DNA of 64,000 nt from Paraburkholderia edwinii (GTDB lineage: Bacteria > Pseudomonadota > Gammaproteobacteria > Burkholderiales > Burkholderiaceae): NCBI RefSeq assembly GCF_019428685.1, contig NZ_CP080095.1:3658001-3722000 (forward strand), in the 5' to 3' direction. A program made the position numbers and the translations under genes. Below the pieces are notes generated by a model. That model did no database searches. It was not told the DNA's origin and saw only the letters and a list, made by a program, of their open reading frames with translations. This document shows positions 26,945 to 36,501 of this stretch, one piece after another; within the stretch, counting starts at the first letter, position 1; every line of letters starts with the position of its first letter.

Positions 26945-27364
26945 ATGGTTTCTCCCTACACACGAGTTCAGCAGATTCGCGTTGTTTAAATAATCGTGAT
27001 CCACGTGCCCTGCGATAGCGTCGACCGCCACCATGGCGCAATGCGTGAGCGGCGACCGCGTGAAAATCCAGCAGCGATCGCACCGTATGTGAAAACGCTT
27101 GAAATGTGCGCAGTATACCTGCGCGTGCAAGTGACCCCAGCATTTTACCCGTACGGCGCCAGCGTCCAAATCAGGTGACGTTACTATGACCAATCAGAAT
27201 TGGGCCTATCAGGGAAATGTTACAATTATGTCTTTGATTCGGCGCCCGCATCTGGCTCGTTGTCCGGCCCGTCCCGGCTTTCCGGACCGGATTTTGCTCG
27301 ATGCAATAAGCAATGAAACGCCGCGCAATCCCGATGCCCGACAAAGAAGCTGTACGCTCGAACA
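26945..27364. other. Divergent intergenic region, CDP-sugar operon / fcl copy 2
   Basis: These 420 bases separate the ddhB-led operon and the rightward fcl-GT2-GT4 genes and should hold both promoters. A TACAAT hexamer at 27221-27226, with TTGGGC 15 bp upstream, is a weak candidate for the rightward direction. No gene is visible. Confidence 0.5.
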
Positions 27365-28348
27365 ATGAACCCATCCCCCCTCACCCATTCATCAAAGATT
27401 TACGTCAGCGGCCACGGCGGAATGGTCGGGTCAGCGCTCGTGCGCCGCTTGCAACGGGGCGGTTACACCAACATTTTGACGGCCACGCGCGCCGAGCTTG
27501 ATCTCACCGATCAAATGGCGGTGCACCGCTTCATGAAGCAGGAGAAACCCGAATACATCTTTCTCGCGGCTGCCAAAGTCGGCGGCATCTACGCGAACAA
27601 CACGTATCCGGGTGAATTCATCTTCCAGAATCTCGCCATCCAGAACAACGTAATCCACTCGGCCTACGAGGCCGGCGTCCAACGGCTGCTGTTTCTCGGC
27701 TCGTCATGCATCTACCCGCGCCAGTGCCCGCAACCGATCCGCGAGGACTATCTGCTGACCGGTCCGCTTGAACCGACCAATCAGCCGTACGCAATCGCGA
27801 AGATCGCCGGCATCGAACTTTGCGATTCGTACAACCGTCAGTACGGCACGCGGTACGCCAGTGCGATGCCGACCAACCTCTACGGTCCGAACGACAACTA
27901 CGATCTCGCCACCAGTCACGTGTTGCCGGCACTGATTCGTAAGGCTCACGAAGCGAAGCTGCGCGAGGACCCGGAACTCGTCGTGTGGGGCACAGGCACG
28001 CCGCGTCGCGAGTTTCTGCATGTCGACGACATGGCCGATGCTTGCGTGTTCCTCATGGAGTCCGGCGTCAACTCCGGCCTCTTCAATATCGGCATGGGCA
28101 CCGACGTCACGATCCGCGAACTGGCGGAAACCGTCGTCTACGTGGTCGGCTTCGAGGGCAAACTCACGTTCGATACGAGCAAGCCGGACGGAACACCTCG
28201 CAAGCTGCTGTCGGTCGACAAGGTAAAGTCGCTGGGCTGGCAGGCGAAAACGCCACTTGCCGAAGGCATCCGGCTTACGTATCAAAGCTTCCTGAACGGC
28301 GAAACACGCGGCGAAACACGCAGCCAAACACGCGTGGAAAAACGGTAA
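27365..28348 (+). CDS. fcl: GDP-L-fucose synthase (copy 2)
   Basis: A second GDP-4-keto-6-deoxy-D-mannose 3,5-epimerase/4-reductase (327 residues), colinear with copy 1 and sharing long identical stretches such as [22 protein letters not shown] and [14 protein letters not shown]. The catalytic Ser, Tyr (YAIAK) and Cys positions are kept. Its C terminus carries a short repeated tail, [12 protein letters not shown], absent from copy 1. It opens a three-gene rightward operon with GT2 and GT4 transferases. Copies 25 kb apart on opposite strands imply an old duplication or assembly of the locus from two modules. No gmd accompanies this copy, so it depends on the one at 2094. Confidence 0.92.
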   Translation: MNPSPLTHSSKIYVSGHGGMVGSALVRRLQRGGYTNILTATRAELDLTDQMAVHRFMKQEKPEYIFLAAAKVGGIYANNTYPGEFIFQNLAIQNNVIHSAYEAGVQRLLFLGSSCIYPRQCPQPIREDYLLTGPLEPTNQPYAIAKIAGIELCDSYNRQYGTRYASAMPTNLYGPNDNYDLATSHVLPALIRKAHEAKLREDPELVVWGTGTPRREFLHVDDMADACVFLMESGVNSGLFNIGMGTDVTIRELAETVVYVVGFEGKLTFDTSKPDGTPRKLLSVDKVKSLGWQAKTPLAEGIRLTYQSFLNGETRGETRSQTRVEKR

Positions 28349-28353
28349 GCACC

Positions 28354-29103
28354 ATGACCGAACGGAAACCCCTCGTCACCGTCGTCGTCCCGTCCTTCAA
28401 CCAGGGACGCTATCTGGACGAAGCGCTGCAATCGATCGCAGCGCAAAAAGTCGCAACCGAAATCTTCGTGATGGACGGCGGCTCAACCGACGAGTCGCTC
28501 TCCATCATCCACAAATGGGAGTCGCGTCTGGCCGGCTGGCGCAGCCACAAGGACGACGGCCAGGCAGCCGCCATCAACGAAGGCATCGCCCGCGGCAGCG
28601 CGCCCTACGTCTGCTGGCTCAATAGCGACGACCTGTTCCTTCCGGGCGGCCTGGACAAGCTCGTCGACGCGATGGAGCGTCACGCCGCATGGCCCGCGGC
28701 CTACGGCAAGGCATGGCACCTTGACGACAAAAGCGGCCGGCGCACGGCCGCATGGGTCGAGCCGTTCAGCGTGCGCCGCATGGCCGTGCGTTGCACGATC
28801 ACGCAGCCCGCATCGATCATCCGTCGCACCGCGTGGACGGCCGTCGACGGGCTCGACGTCTCGCTGAAGATGGCCCTCGACTACGACCTCTGGTGGCGTC
28901 TCTATCGCCACGGCGGCCCGCTCGGTTTTGTCGACGACGAAGTCGCGATCAACCGTAACCACGACGAGACGAAGACCCGCATCCACCGCCGCCTCCACTA
29001 CAAGGAAGCCATGGAGACGGTGCGACGCCATCACGGGCATGTCCCGCTCAAATGGTGGCTGGCCCAACCCTATGCCGTCTGGTGGAAGACCCTGATCCGA
29101 TAG
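28354..29103 (+). CDS. GT2-family glycosyltransferase
   Basis: A 249-residue GT-A transferase beginning MTERKPLVTVVVPSFNQG, with VMDGGSTDES near residue 40, NSDDLFLPGG near residue 90, and a C-terminal QPASIIRRTAW stretch. It is soluble and shares its motif layout with the transferase at 13935. The ATG is 5 bp after the fcl stop and the next gene starts 1 bp after its own stop, so the three genes form one transcript. The donor may be the GDP-sugar made by fcl copy 2. Confidence 0.87.
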   Translation: MTERKPLVTVVVPSFNQGRYLDEALQSIAAQKVATEIFVMDGGSTDESLSIIHKWESRLAGWRSHKDDGQAAAINEGIARGSAPYVCWLNSDDLFLPGGLDKLVDAMERHAAWPAAYGKAWHLDDKSGRRTAAWVEPFSVRRMAVRCTITQPASIIRRTAWTAVDGLDVSLKMALDYDLWWRLYRHGGPLGFVDDEVAINRNHDETKTRIHRRLHYKEAMETVRRHHGHVPLKWWLAQPYAVWWKTLIR

Positions 29104-29104
29104 C

Positions 29105-30217
29105 ATGCGCGTTCTTCATTTTTTCAAAACCTATAAGCCCGATACGATGGGCGGCGTGGAACAACTGATCGGGGAAATCTGCAGCGGCTCGGCAGCGCGG
29201 GGCGTGCCGAGCGATGTGCTAACCGTCAGCCGGAACACGACGACCGTCGACCTCGGCGATCACCTGCACTATCGCGCGCGGCTCGACTTCCAGATCGCGT
29301 CGTCGTCGTTCTCGCTCGCGTCGCTGTCTCGCCTGAAAGAGCTGTCCGCGCAGGCCGACGTCATCCACTATCACTTTCCGTGGCCGTTCATGGACATGGC
29401 GCACTTTCTGACGCGCATGGACAAGCCCACGGTGGTCACGTATCACTCGGACATCGTTCGACAGAAAAACCTGCTGCGCTTCTACCGGCCATTGATGATG
29501 CGTTTTCTCGGCAGCGTGACGCGCATTGTCGCGACCTCGCCGAACTACGTTCAGACAAGCCCGGTTTTGCAGCACTTCGCGGACAAGGTGGAAGTGATTC
29601 CGATCGGGTTGAACGAGCAGGCTTACCCGGCGGCAAGTGAAGCAAAGCTCGCGGAATGGCGCGGGCGTGTCGGCTCGAAGTTTCTGCTGTTCGTCGGCAT
29701 GCTGCGCTACTACAAGGGGCTTCACGTGCTGCTCGACGCACTGAAGGGCTCCGACTACGACGTCGTCATTCTGGGCGGCGGGCCGCTCGAAGCCGAGCTC
29801 AAGGCGCAGGCCGAATCGCTCTCGCTGCGGCATGTGCGTTTCGTCGGCGCGCTGCCCGACGAAGACAAATTCGCGCTGCTCACGCTGTGTCATAGCCTCG
29901 TTTTTCCGTCGCATCTGCGCTCGGAAGCGTTCGGCATCTCGCTGCTCGAAGGCGCGATGTACGGCAAGCCGCTTATCTCGTGCGAGATCGGCACCGGCAC
30001 GTCGTACGTCAATGTCGCGAACGAAACAGGTCTCGTCGTGCCGCCGGAAAATCCCGCCGCGTTGCGCGAGGCCATCGACCGCATCTGGAATGACGAGGCG
30101 CTGGCGCAAAGGCTGGGCGCCGGTGCGCGGGCGCGCTTCCGCGAGATGTTTACCGCCGACAAGATGGCGGATGCGTATGTCGATCTGTATCGGCGTGTCG
30201 CGGCTGAACGCCGCTGA
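29105..30217 (+). CDS. GT4-family glycosyltransferase
   Basis: The 370-residue GT-B enzyme begins MRVLHFFKTYKPDTMGGVEQ, with FVGMLRYYKGLHVLLDAL near residue 200 and SEAFGISLLEGAMYG around 272-286, the retaining E-x7-E motif. No membrane segment is seen. This layout is common in mannosyl- and rhamnosyltransferases of O-antigen loci. It ends 22 bp before the convergent rmlD gene, too close for an obvious intrinsic terminator. Confidence 0.88.
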   Translation: MRVLHFFKTYKPDTMGGVEQLIGEICSGSAARGVPSDVLTVSRNTTTVDLGDHLHYRARLDFQIASSSFSLASLSRLKELSAQADVIHYHFPWPFMDMAHFLTRMDKPTVVTYHSDIVRQKNLLRFYRPLMMRFLGSVTRIVATSPNYVQTSPVLQHFADKVEVIPIGLNEQAYPAASEAKLAEWRGRVGSKFLLFVGMLRYYKGLHVLLDALKGSDYDVVILGGGPLEAELKAQAESLSLRHVRFVGALPDEDKFALLTLCHSLVFPSHLRSEAFGISLLEGAMYGKPLISCEIGTGTSYVNVANETGLVVPPENPAALREAIDRIWNDEALAQRLGAGARARFREMFTADKMADAYVDLYRRVAAERR

Positions 30218-30239
30218 AACTGAAACCGCTTCGATCGGC

Positions 30240-31139
30240 TCAGGCTGTCTCGAGGCAAAGCGCGAGTGCGTCGCGCCAGTCCGGCGCACGCAGGCCGAAG
30301 ATCGCCGCGAACTTGTCGTTCGATAGCCGCGAGTTCGTCGGACGCTTGGCGGGAACGGGATACTCGGACGCCGCAATCGGTGTGACTTTCGGCTTCGCGT
30401 CGAGCCGCGCAAGCTCGAAAATCGCTTCCGCAAAACCGCACCACGATGTCGAGCCCGATGCGGTCAGGTGGTATGTGCCGGATCGCTCAGTCCACCATTG
30501 CCGCGGATCCTCGGCACCGAATCCTTGCGCGACAACCTGCGCCGTCATCGACGCAATGGTTGCGCACCAGGTCGGCGCGCCGTACTGGTCCGCGACAATG
30601 CGCAGTTCGGGCCGCTCCGCCGCGAGGCGCAGCATGGTCAGCAGAAAGTTCTTGCCGCGCCGGCCGTAGACCCAACTCGTGCGTAACACGAGATGCGCGC
30701 CGCCCACTTCCTCGATCGCGCGTTCCCCCGCCAGCTTGCTTTTGCCGTATTCGTTCTGCGGATTCGTCGCATCGTCTTCGACGTAGGCACCTTCTTTTGC
30801 GCCGTCGAACACATAGTCCGTCGAGTAGTGAATAAGCGGCGCGCCAAGCGCCTTCGCTTCCTCCGCCAGCACGCCCGGCGCGATTGCGTTGATCCGGTGT
30901 GCGCCCTCCGGATCGGACTCGGCTTGATCCACCGCTGTGTACGCGGCGGGATTCACGATAAGCGCGGGCTTCACGTCGCGCACAACCGATCGAATCTGAT
31001 CGGGGTTGGCGAGATCGAGTGCGTGACGATCGACTGCGACCAGCGTGCCCAGACCCTGCAGCGATCGCAGCAGCGAATAACCAACCTGCCCGTTCGTGCC
31101 CGTCACAAGAATCGTTCGATGCGTCGTCGAATCAGTCAT
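30240..31139 (-). CDS. rmlD: dTDP-4-dehydrorhamnose reductase
   Basis: The last step to dTDP-L-rhamnose: NADPH reduction of dTDP-4-keto-L-rhamnose. The 299-residue protein has GTNGQVGYSLL, NPAAYTAVDQAESDPE, STDYVFDG and YGKSKLAGE, all RmlD signatures. GAGG precedes the ATG. It is the distal gene of the leftward rmlBACD operon, 8 bp after rmlC. Confidence 0.95.
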   Translation of the reverse strand: MTDSTTHRTILVTGTNGQVGYSLLRSLQGLGTLVAVDRHALDLANPDQIRSVVRDVKPALIVNPAAYTAVDQAESDPEGAHRINAIAPGVLAEEAKALGAPLIHYSTDYVFDGAKEGAYVEDDATNPQNEYGKSKLAGERAIEEVGGAHLVLRTSWVYGRRGKNFLLTMLRLAAERPELRIVADQYGAPTWCATIASMTAQVVAQGFGAEDPRQWWTERSGTYHLTASGSTSWCGFAEAIFELARLDAKPKVTPIAASEYPVPAKRPTNSRLSNDKFAAIFGLRAPDWRDALALCLETA

Positions 31140-31147
31140 GGCAGGCC

Positions 31148-31699
31148 TCAGGCGTACAGATCCGCTTCGCTCAGGCTCTTGCCGGCCTTATCCTTCTCCG
31201 CCATCACCGGCTCGCCTTCGATCGGCCATTGAATTCCCACACCCGGATCATTCCAGCGCAAGCACCGCTCATGTTCGGGATACCAATAATCGGTCGTCTT
31301 GTAGAGAAAGTCCGCCGTCTCCGACAGCACCAGAAACCCATGCGCAAACCCGGCCGGCACCCACAACTGCCGATGGTTCTCCGCACTCAGATGCAGGCCC
31401 ATCCACTTGCCGAAATTCGGCGAACGTTTGCGCATATCGACGACAACATCGAACACTTCGCCCGCCACTACGCGCACCAGCTTTCCCTGCGCATGCTCGA
31501 TCTGATAGTGCATGCCGCGCAGCACGCCTTTCGCCGAGCGCGAGTGGTTGTCCTGAACAAAGCGGGCCTCGACGCCCACCTTCTCCACAAACTCGCGCTC
31601 ATTGAAACTTTCGAGAAAAAACCCGCGCGCGTCACCGAACACCTTCGGCTCGATGAGCTTGACCTCAGGCAGCGCAGTCGCCGTCACCGTAATTGCCAT
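31148..31699 (-). CDS. rmlC: dTDP-4-dehydrorhamnose 3,5-epimerase
   Basis: A 183-residue cupin that epimerises C3 and C5 of dTDP-4-keto-6-deoxyglucose. It shows [15 protein letters not shown], the catalytic-His stretch GVLRGMHYQ, and [13 protein letters not shown]. The ATG at 31699 overlaps the end of rmlA by 16 bp. The open frame runs much further upstream inside rmlA, but that extension is a shadow of rmlA. Confidence 0.95.
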   Translation of the reverse strand: MAITVTATALPEVKLIEPKVFGDARGFFLESFNEREFVEKVGVEARFVQDNHSRSAKGVLRGMHYQIEHAQGKLVRVVAGEVFDVVVDMRKRSPNFGKWMGLHLSAENHRQLWVPAGFAHGFLVLSETADFLYKTTDYWYPEHERCLRWNDPGVGIQWPIEGEPVMAEKDKAGKSLSEADLYA

Positions 31700-32577
31700 A
31701 CCACCTTGTCCGTCAGAATGTTTTTCAGGTAACGCCCGTAGTCGTTCTTCGCCAGCGGCTCGGCCAGCTTCAACACCTGTTCCGCGTCGATCCAGCCGTA
31801 CCGGTACGCGATCTCTTCCGGGCACGCCACCACGAGGCCCTGGCGTTTCTGCAAGGTCGCGATAAACGTGGCCGCATCGATCAGCGAATCGTGCGTGCCC
31901 GTATCGAGCCACGCAAAGCCGCGCCCCATGATCTCGACCTGCAGCTTGCCCGCTTGCAGATAGCGCGTATTGACGTCGGTAATCTCGTACTCGCCGCGCG
32001 CCGATGGCTTGATCCCGGCGGCGATATCGCACACATCCGGGTCGTAGAAATAAAGCCCCGTCACCGCATACGACGAACGCGGTTCCGCCGGCTTTTCCTC
32101 GATCGACACCGCGCGCATCTTGTCGTCGAACTCGACCACGCCATAACGCTGCGGATCGTTCACGTGATACGCGAACACGGTCGCACAATCGGTGCGGTCA
32201 TTCGCTTCGCGCAGTTGCCGCGCGAGATCGTGGCCATGAAAAATGTTGTCGCCGAGAATCAGCGCACACGGATCGCCGGCGATAAACTCGCGGCCGATCA
32301 CGAACGCCTGCGCGAGCCCATCCGGCGACGGCTGCACCGCGTATTGCAGCGACATCCCCCAGCGGCTGCCGTCGCCGAGCATCGCTTCAAAGCGCGGCGT
32401 GTCCTGCGGCGTCGAGATGATCAGCACCTCGCGTATGCCGGCCAGCATCAATGTGGACAGCGGATAGTAGATCATCGGCTTGTCGTACACCGGCAGCAGT
32501 TGCTTTGAGATCGCATGCGTGATCGGGTACAGCCGCGTACCCGAACCGCCCGCGAGAATGATTCCCTTGCGTGCCAT
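31684..32577 (-). CDS. rmlA: Glucose-1-phosphate thymidylyltransferase
   Basis: It makes dTDP-glucose from dTTP and glucose-1-P and is the usual feedback-controlled entry step of the rhamnose pathway. The 297-residue protein has [16 protein letters not shown], then [22 protein letters not shown], and [10 protein letters not shown]. An AAGGAAGG ribosome site precedes the ATG. It lies 12 bp after rmlB. Confidence 0.96.
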   Translation of the reverse strand: MARKGIILAGGSGTRLYPITHAISKQLLPVYDKPMIYYPLSTLMLAGIREVLIISTPQDTPRFEAMLGDGSRWGMSLQYAVQPSPDGLAQAFVIGREFIAGDPCALILGDNIFHGHDLARQLREANDRTDCATVFAYHVNDPQRYGVVEFDDKMRAVSIEEKPAEPRSSYAVTGLYFYDPDVCDIAAGIKPSARGEYEITDVNTRYLQAGKLQVEIMGRGFAWLDTGTHDSLIDAATFIATLQKRQGLVVACPEEIAYRYGWIDAEQVLKLAEPLAKNDYGRYLKNILTDKVVWQLR

Positions 32578-32589
32578 TCGCCTTCCTTT

Positions 32590-33654
32590 TTATACGCTGC
32601 CCGCGTAGTGCGTTTCCATCCAGTGACGATAACTGCCGCTCGTGACACCGGCAATCCACTCCGGATGCTCGAGATACCAGAGCACGGTTTTGCGGATGCC
32701 CGTATCGAACGTCTCGGCGGGACGCCAGCCGAGTTCGCGCTCGATCAGCGTCGCGTCGATCGCATATCGGCGATCGTGGCCCGGCCGGTCCTTCACGAAT
32801 TCGATCTGCGCCGCGTACGACGCACCCCACGCCGACGGCCGCAACGCGTCGAGCGTACGGCACAGCGTATGCACGACGTCAATATTCGCCTGCTCGTTCC
32901 ATCCGCCGATGTTGTATGTCCCGCCCGGCACGCCTCGTTGCAGCACGGTGCGAATCGCCGCGCAATGATCGGTGACGTAGAGCCAGTCGCGCACGTTCTT
33001 GCCGTCGCCATACACGGGCAGCTTCTTGCCGGCGAGCGCGTTGATGATCGTGAGCGGAATCAGCTTCTCGGGAAACTGATACGGACCGTAGTTGTTCGAG
33101 CAGTTCGTAGTAAGCGTCGGAAGACCGTATGTGTGGTGGTACGCGCGTACGAAATGATCGGAGGCCGCCTTGCTCGCCGAATACGGGCTGTTCGGCGCGT
33201 ACGGCGTTTGCTCGTTGAAAGCCGGATCGGTCGGGTTGAGCGAACCGAACACTTCGTCGGTCGAGACATGCAGGAAGCGGAACGCGGCTTTCTCGTCGCC
33301 GGCAAGTCCGCTCCAGTACGCGCGCGCGGCTTCGAGCAGCGTGAAGGTACCGACCACGTTCGTTTGCACGAACTCATCGGGCGCGTTGATCGACCGGTCG
33401 ACGTGACTCTCCGCCGCGAAATGCAGAATCGCGCGCGGCCGATGGGCGCCGAACAGCGCGTCGATTGCCGCGCGGTCGCAGATATCGGCCTGACAGAAAA
33501 TATGCCGTGCATCGCCCGACAGCGGCGCAAGCGTTTCTGCGTTGCCCGCGTACGTCAGCTTGTCGACGTTGACGATCGGCTCGTCGCTTTCGCGCAGCCA
33601 GTCCAGCACGAAATTGGCGCCGATAAAGCCCGCCCCGCCGGTCACGATGATCAT
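32590..33654 (-). CDS. rmlB: dTDP-glucose 4,6-dehydratase
   Basis: It converts dTDP-glucose to the 4-keto-6-deoxy intermediate. The 354-residue protein has [28 protein letters not shown] (Thr, Asp, Glu of the active site), [10 protein letters not shown], and [18 protein letters not shown] lies before the ATG. As first gene of rmlBACD its promoter must be in the 280 bp up to apaH, where several TATAAA-like hexamers are present but none is clearly best. The gene marks the right border of the polysaccharide locus. Confidence 0.96.
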   Translation of the reverse strand: MIIVTGGAGFIGANFVLDWLRESDEPIVNVDKLTYAGNAETLAPLSGDARHIFCQADICDRAAIDALFGAHRPRAILHFAAESHVDRSINAPDEFVQTNVVGTFTLLEAARAYWSGLAGDEKAAFRFLHVSTDEVFGSLNPTDPAFNEQTPYAPNSPYSASKAASDHFVRAYHHTYGLPTLTTNCSNNYGPYQFPEKLIPLTIINALAGKKLPVYGDGKNVRDWLYVTDHCAAIRTVLQRGVPGGTYNIGGWNEQANIDVVHTLCRTLDALRPSAWGASYAAQIEFVKDRPGHDRRYAIDATLIERELGWRPAETFDTGIRKTVLWYLEHPEWIAGVTSGSYRHWMETHYAGSV

Positions 33655-33933
33655 GCTATTTCCTCTTTATCACGGCACGCGCTGTTCAATAAATGGAACG
33701 CGCGGCACGCGGGTCTGCTTCCCGACGACGTGTCTGGCTGTGGCGCTATTTATATCGCTGACCACTGAGCCGCCTATTTAGCGGTCGAATTGGCCAACTT
33801 CATGCATCGGCTTATAGCGCCCCCGTAAAACCAGCTATTATGTCACGCGATATTGTGCAGTCGACGCCGATGCCCGAACGATCGTGCCGCCGGTTGTTTT
33901 ATCACTGCCGGGACGCTCACCAACACACTCGAA

Positions 33934-34788
33934 ATGACCACTTCCACGAGGCCCGCTCCCCTCGCCTTCGGCGACCTGCAAGGCTGCCATAACGAATTCC
34001 GGCGCCTGCTCGCGAAAGCCGCGCCGTCGGACGACACGCCGCTGTGGTTCGCGGGCGACATCGTCAACCGCGGTCCCGGCTCGCTCGCAACACTGCGCGA
34101 ACTGATCGCGCTCGGCGACCGCGCGGTCACCGTGCTCGGCAATCACGACCTGCATCTGCTGTCGGTCTCGGCAGGCATCCGCAAGTCGAAGAAAGGCGAC
34201 ACGCTCGATGACATCCTGTCGGCGCCCGATGCAAAAGACCTGCTCGACTGGGTCCGCCATCGTCCGATCGCGCATTTCGACGAAGGCATGCTGCTCGTGC
34301 ATGCCGGCGTGCCGCCGCAATGGGACACGACGCTTACGCTCGAACTCGCGGACGAACTGCAGCGCGCGCTGCGCGGGCCGAACTGGAAAGAAACGCTCGC
34401 AGGCCTCTACGGCAACGAGCCGAACCGCTGGAAGCCGAGCCTCAAGGGCATCGACCGTCTGCGCGTGACCTGCACCGCGCTCACGCGCATGCGCTTTTGC
34501 AACGCGGACGGCGCAATGGATTTCACGTCGAGCGGCGGCCTCGGTTCGGCGCCGTCGGGCTTTATGCCGTGGTTCGATGTGCCGTCGCGGCGCACGGCCG
34601 ACGTCACGGTCGTATTCGGCCATTGGGCCGCGCTCGGCCTGCTGGTACGCGACAACGTGATCGGGCTCGATTCGGGCTGCGTGTGGGGCAACCAGCTTTC
34701 CGCGGTAAGGCTTACGCGCGAACCGGCAGGACGCACGGTGACGCAGATGGATTGCTCAGGCTGTCGCGCTTCCGCTGACGTCGAATAA
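33934..34788 (+). CDS. apaH: Bis(5'-nucleosyl)-tetraphosphatase (symmetrical)
   Basis: It splits Ap4A and related alarmones symmetrically to two ADP. The 284-residue protein is of the PPP metallophosphatase fold, with FGDLQGCHNEF in place of the common GDxHG, then AGDIVNRGPGS, LGNHDLHLL and LLVHAGVPPQWD. The Gln variant in the first metal motif is known among ApaH proteins. A longer frame begins at 33853, but homology starts at the ATG used here. It is transcribed away from rmlB and converges on the PAP2 gene. Confidence 0.93.
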   Translation: MTTSTRPAPLAFGDLQGCHNEFRRLLAKAAPSDDTPLWFAGDIVNRGPGSLATLRELIALGDRAVTVLGNHDLHLLSVSAGIRKSKKGDTLDDILSAPDAKDLLDWVRHRPIAHFDEGMLLVHAGVPPQWDTTLTLELADELQRALRGPNWKETLAGLYGNEPNRWKPSLKGIDRLRVTCTALTRMRFCNADGAMDFTSSGGLGSAPSGFMPWFDVPSRRTADVTVVFGHWAALGLLVRDNVIGLDSGCVWGNQLSAVRLTREPAGRTVTQMDCSGCRASADVE

Positions 34789-34855
34789 GCATCGGACCGA
34801 CGCGAATCGACGTCTCGAAAACGCGCGAAACCACGCGAAAACATACGAATACGCG

Positions 34856-35482
34856 CTACAGCTTTTGCTTCATCTCATCGACGAGGTTCGGAAAAAACTT
34901 CGCGCATACCCCCGGCGAATACTGTTCGATCATCTGCTGAATCGGCGCATGCCGCCCATATGCGACAGACGCCACCAGCAACAGTCCCAACGCCGCATAG
35001 CGCGGCTTGACGAGCCTCACGCCCGAGTGCACAAAGTTGCGCACGAACAGCACCGCCAGCGTGCCGCCGACCACCCAACCCGCAATCACTTCGGTAACCG
35101 AATGCGCGTCGTCGAATACGCGTGCAACGGCGGTCAATACACCGATCAGCAGTCCGAGCATCACGCCATAGCGCGCGCGGACGCCTGCGCACCGGCACAA
35201 CAGCGCCATTGCGACAGTCCAGACCGTGGTCGATAGCGTGGTATGTCCGCTGATCACGCGGAAATTCAGCGACGGAATTTCAATGCCGCAACCCGCATAG
35301 AGAATCTTCGTCGCGCCGACCGCCGCCATGCCGATGCCCAGCAGCACGATCCAGCGCGCGGCTTGCCGGCGCGCCGTGAACCACAGCCAGATCGCACAGA
35401 CGAGCGCGATCGGCAGCGTGAATGCCGCATCGCCAATGCTGGCAAAAAAATTCCAGAGGAAGAAATCGGGATCGTTAAGCAT
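34856..35482 (-). CDS. PAP2-family membrane phosphatase
   Basis: The 208-residue product has about five helices. It shows the second and third PAP2 motifs: SGHTTLSTTVW (catalytic SGH) and ARVFDDAHSVTEVIAGW (R-x5-H-x3-E, where many members have D). The first KX6RP motif is weak or altered. PAP2 proteins dephosphorylate lipid phosphates such as undecaprenyl-PP or phosphatidate at the periplasmic face. Placement beside an O-antigen locus and an acyltransferase gene suggests lipid-phosphate turnover. The substrate is not set by sequence. Confidence 0.8.
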   Translation of the reverse strand: MLNDPDFFLWNFFASIGDAAFTLPIALVCAIWLWFTARRQAARWIVLLGIGMAAVGATKILYAGCGIEIPSLNFRVISGHTTLSTTVWTVAMALLCRCAGVRARYGVMLGLLIGVLTAVARVFDDAHSVTEVIAGWVVGGTLAVLFVRNFVHSGVRLVKPRYAALGLLLVASVAYGRHAPIQQMIEQYSPGVCAKFFPNLVDEMKQKL

Positions 35483-35619
35483 CGAAGCAGTGTACTCGAC
35501 CGGGGGGCGCGGCTATCTCAATCTGTACGATGAGACACGGGTGGTGGCGAGACGTTCGTTCTCGCAACCGCGCTCCATGCACGTAGATATTGCCGCGCGC
35601 GATCTTGACGAAGACGCTT

Positions 35620-36468
35620 TTACTGCGCGAGCGGCCCGTTAGGGGTCGGCGTATCGCCGGGATGCGGCAGGTCGTCGTTCGCTGCCTGTGGCTGTGAGGG
35701 CTGCATGCGCGCCGCCTCGCGCGCACGCGAGCCCCCCGGCCGCAGACGCTCAAGCGCTCCTTCCACCGCGGCCTGCGCCTCGGCCGCCAGCACGCGCCGT
35801 TCCGCGCCCGGCGCAAGCGGATCGCAAACGTAGACGTGCGCCGTCAACGGCGCGCCGCACAGCAGCGCATGCATCGATTCGCCGAGCGACATATCGTCGA
35901 TGTACGACGGCGCCGTCGACTGGTTACCGTGCGCGTCTTCGTAGTAAATGCAGATCGGCTGCACCGGTCGCGATGCGGACACGGCCGCCTGAAACAGGTT
36001 CGCATGGAACGGCAGCAGTTCGCGCCCGTCGCTCGTCGTTCCTTCGGGGAACACACAGATCGCATCGCCGGCAATCAGATGCCCGGCGAGCTCGTGCATG
36101 ATCCGCTTCGCGTCGCTGCGCTTCTCGCGTTGCAGGAACACCGTATCGAGCTTGAACGCGAGCCAGCCCACCACGGGCCACTTGCGTACTTCCGCCTTCG
36201 AGACGAAACGTGTCGGCCGCCACGCGTTGATCACATAGATGTCGATCCACGAAATATGGTTGCTGACGACCAGCGCGCCTTCGTCCATCCGCGCTTCGTC
36301 GTTGTGCACGACGAGGCGCATGCCCGCGAGCTGCAGGAAGCGCCGCGACCATGCGCGGTTCAGTTCGAAGCGCTGGTGCGGCGTGACGCGCGAAAAGCGT
36401 GTGGCGACCACCCACATGCCATACAGCAGGTGAATAACGAGTCGTGTCTTGCGGAGCGCGAGCTTCAT
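35620..36468 (-). CDS. 1-acyl-sn-glycerol-3-phosphate acyltransferase (PlsC family)
   Basis: The 282-residue product acylates lysophosphatidic acid or a similar lysolipid. It has an N-terminal hydrophobic helix, the NHISWID catalytic motif (H71-x4-D76), and FPEGTTSDG near residue 140. The C-terminal 50 residues are rich in Ala, Arg, Pro and Gln and probably disordered. It lies 33 bp after pyrC' on the same strand, an order kept in Burkholderiaceae, so it is probably co-transcribed with the pyrimidine genes. Confidence 0.88.
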   Translation of the reverse strand: MKLALRKTRLVIHLLYGMWVVATRFSRVTPHQRFELNRAWSRRFLQLAGMRLVVHNDEARMDEGALVVSNHISWIDIYVINAWRPTRFVSKAEVRKWPVVGWLAFKLDTVFLQREKRSDAKRIMHELAGHLIAGDAICVFPEGTTSDGRELLPFHANLFQAAVSASRPVQPICIYYEDAHGNQSTAPSYIDDMSLGESMHALLCGAPLTAHVYVCDPLAPGAERRVLAAEAQAAVEGALERLRPGGSRAREAARMQPSQPQAANDDLPHPGDTPTPNGPLAQ

Positions 36469-36501
36469 CGTGAGTGTTCCGTGCGCAGCTTCGGATTGGT
36501 G

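Noticed and set aside
31700..32188. N-terminal extension of rmlC
   Set aside because: It is a shadow of rmlA. RmlC proteins begin where the ATG at 31699 starts.
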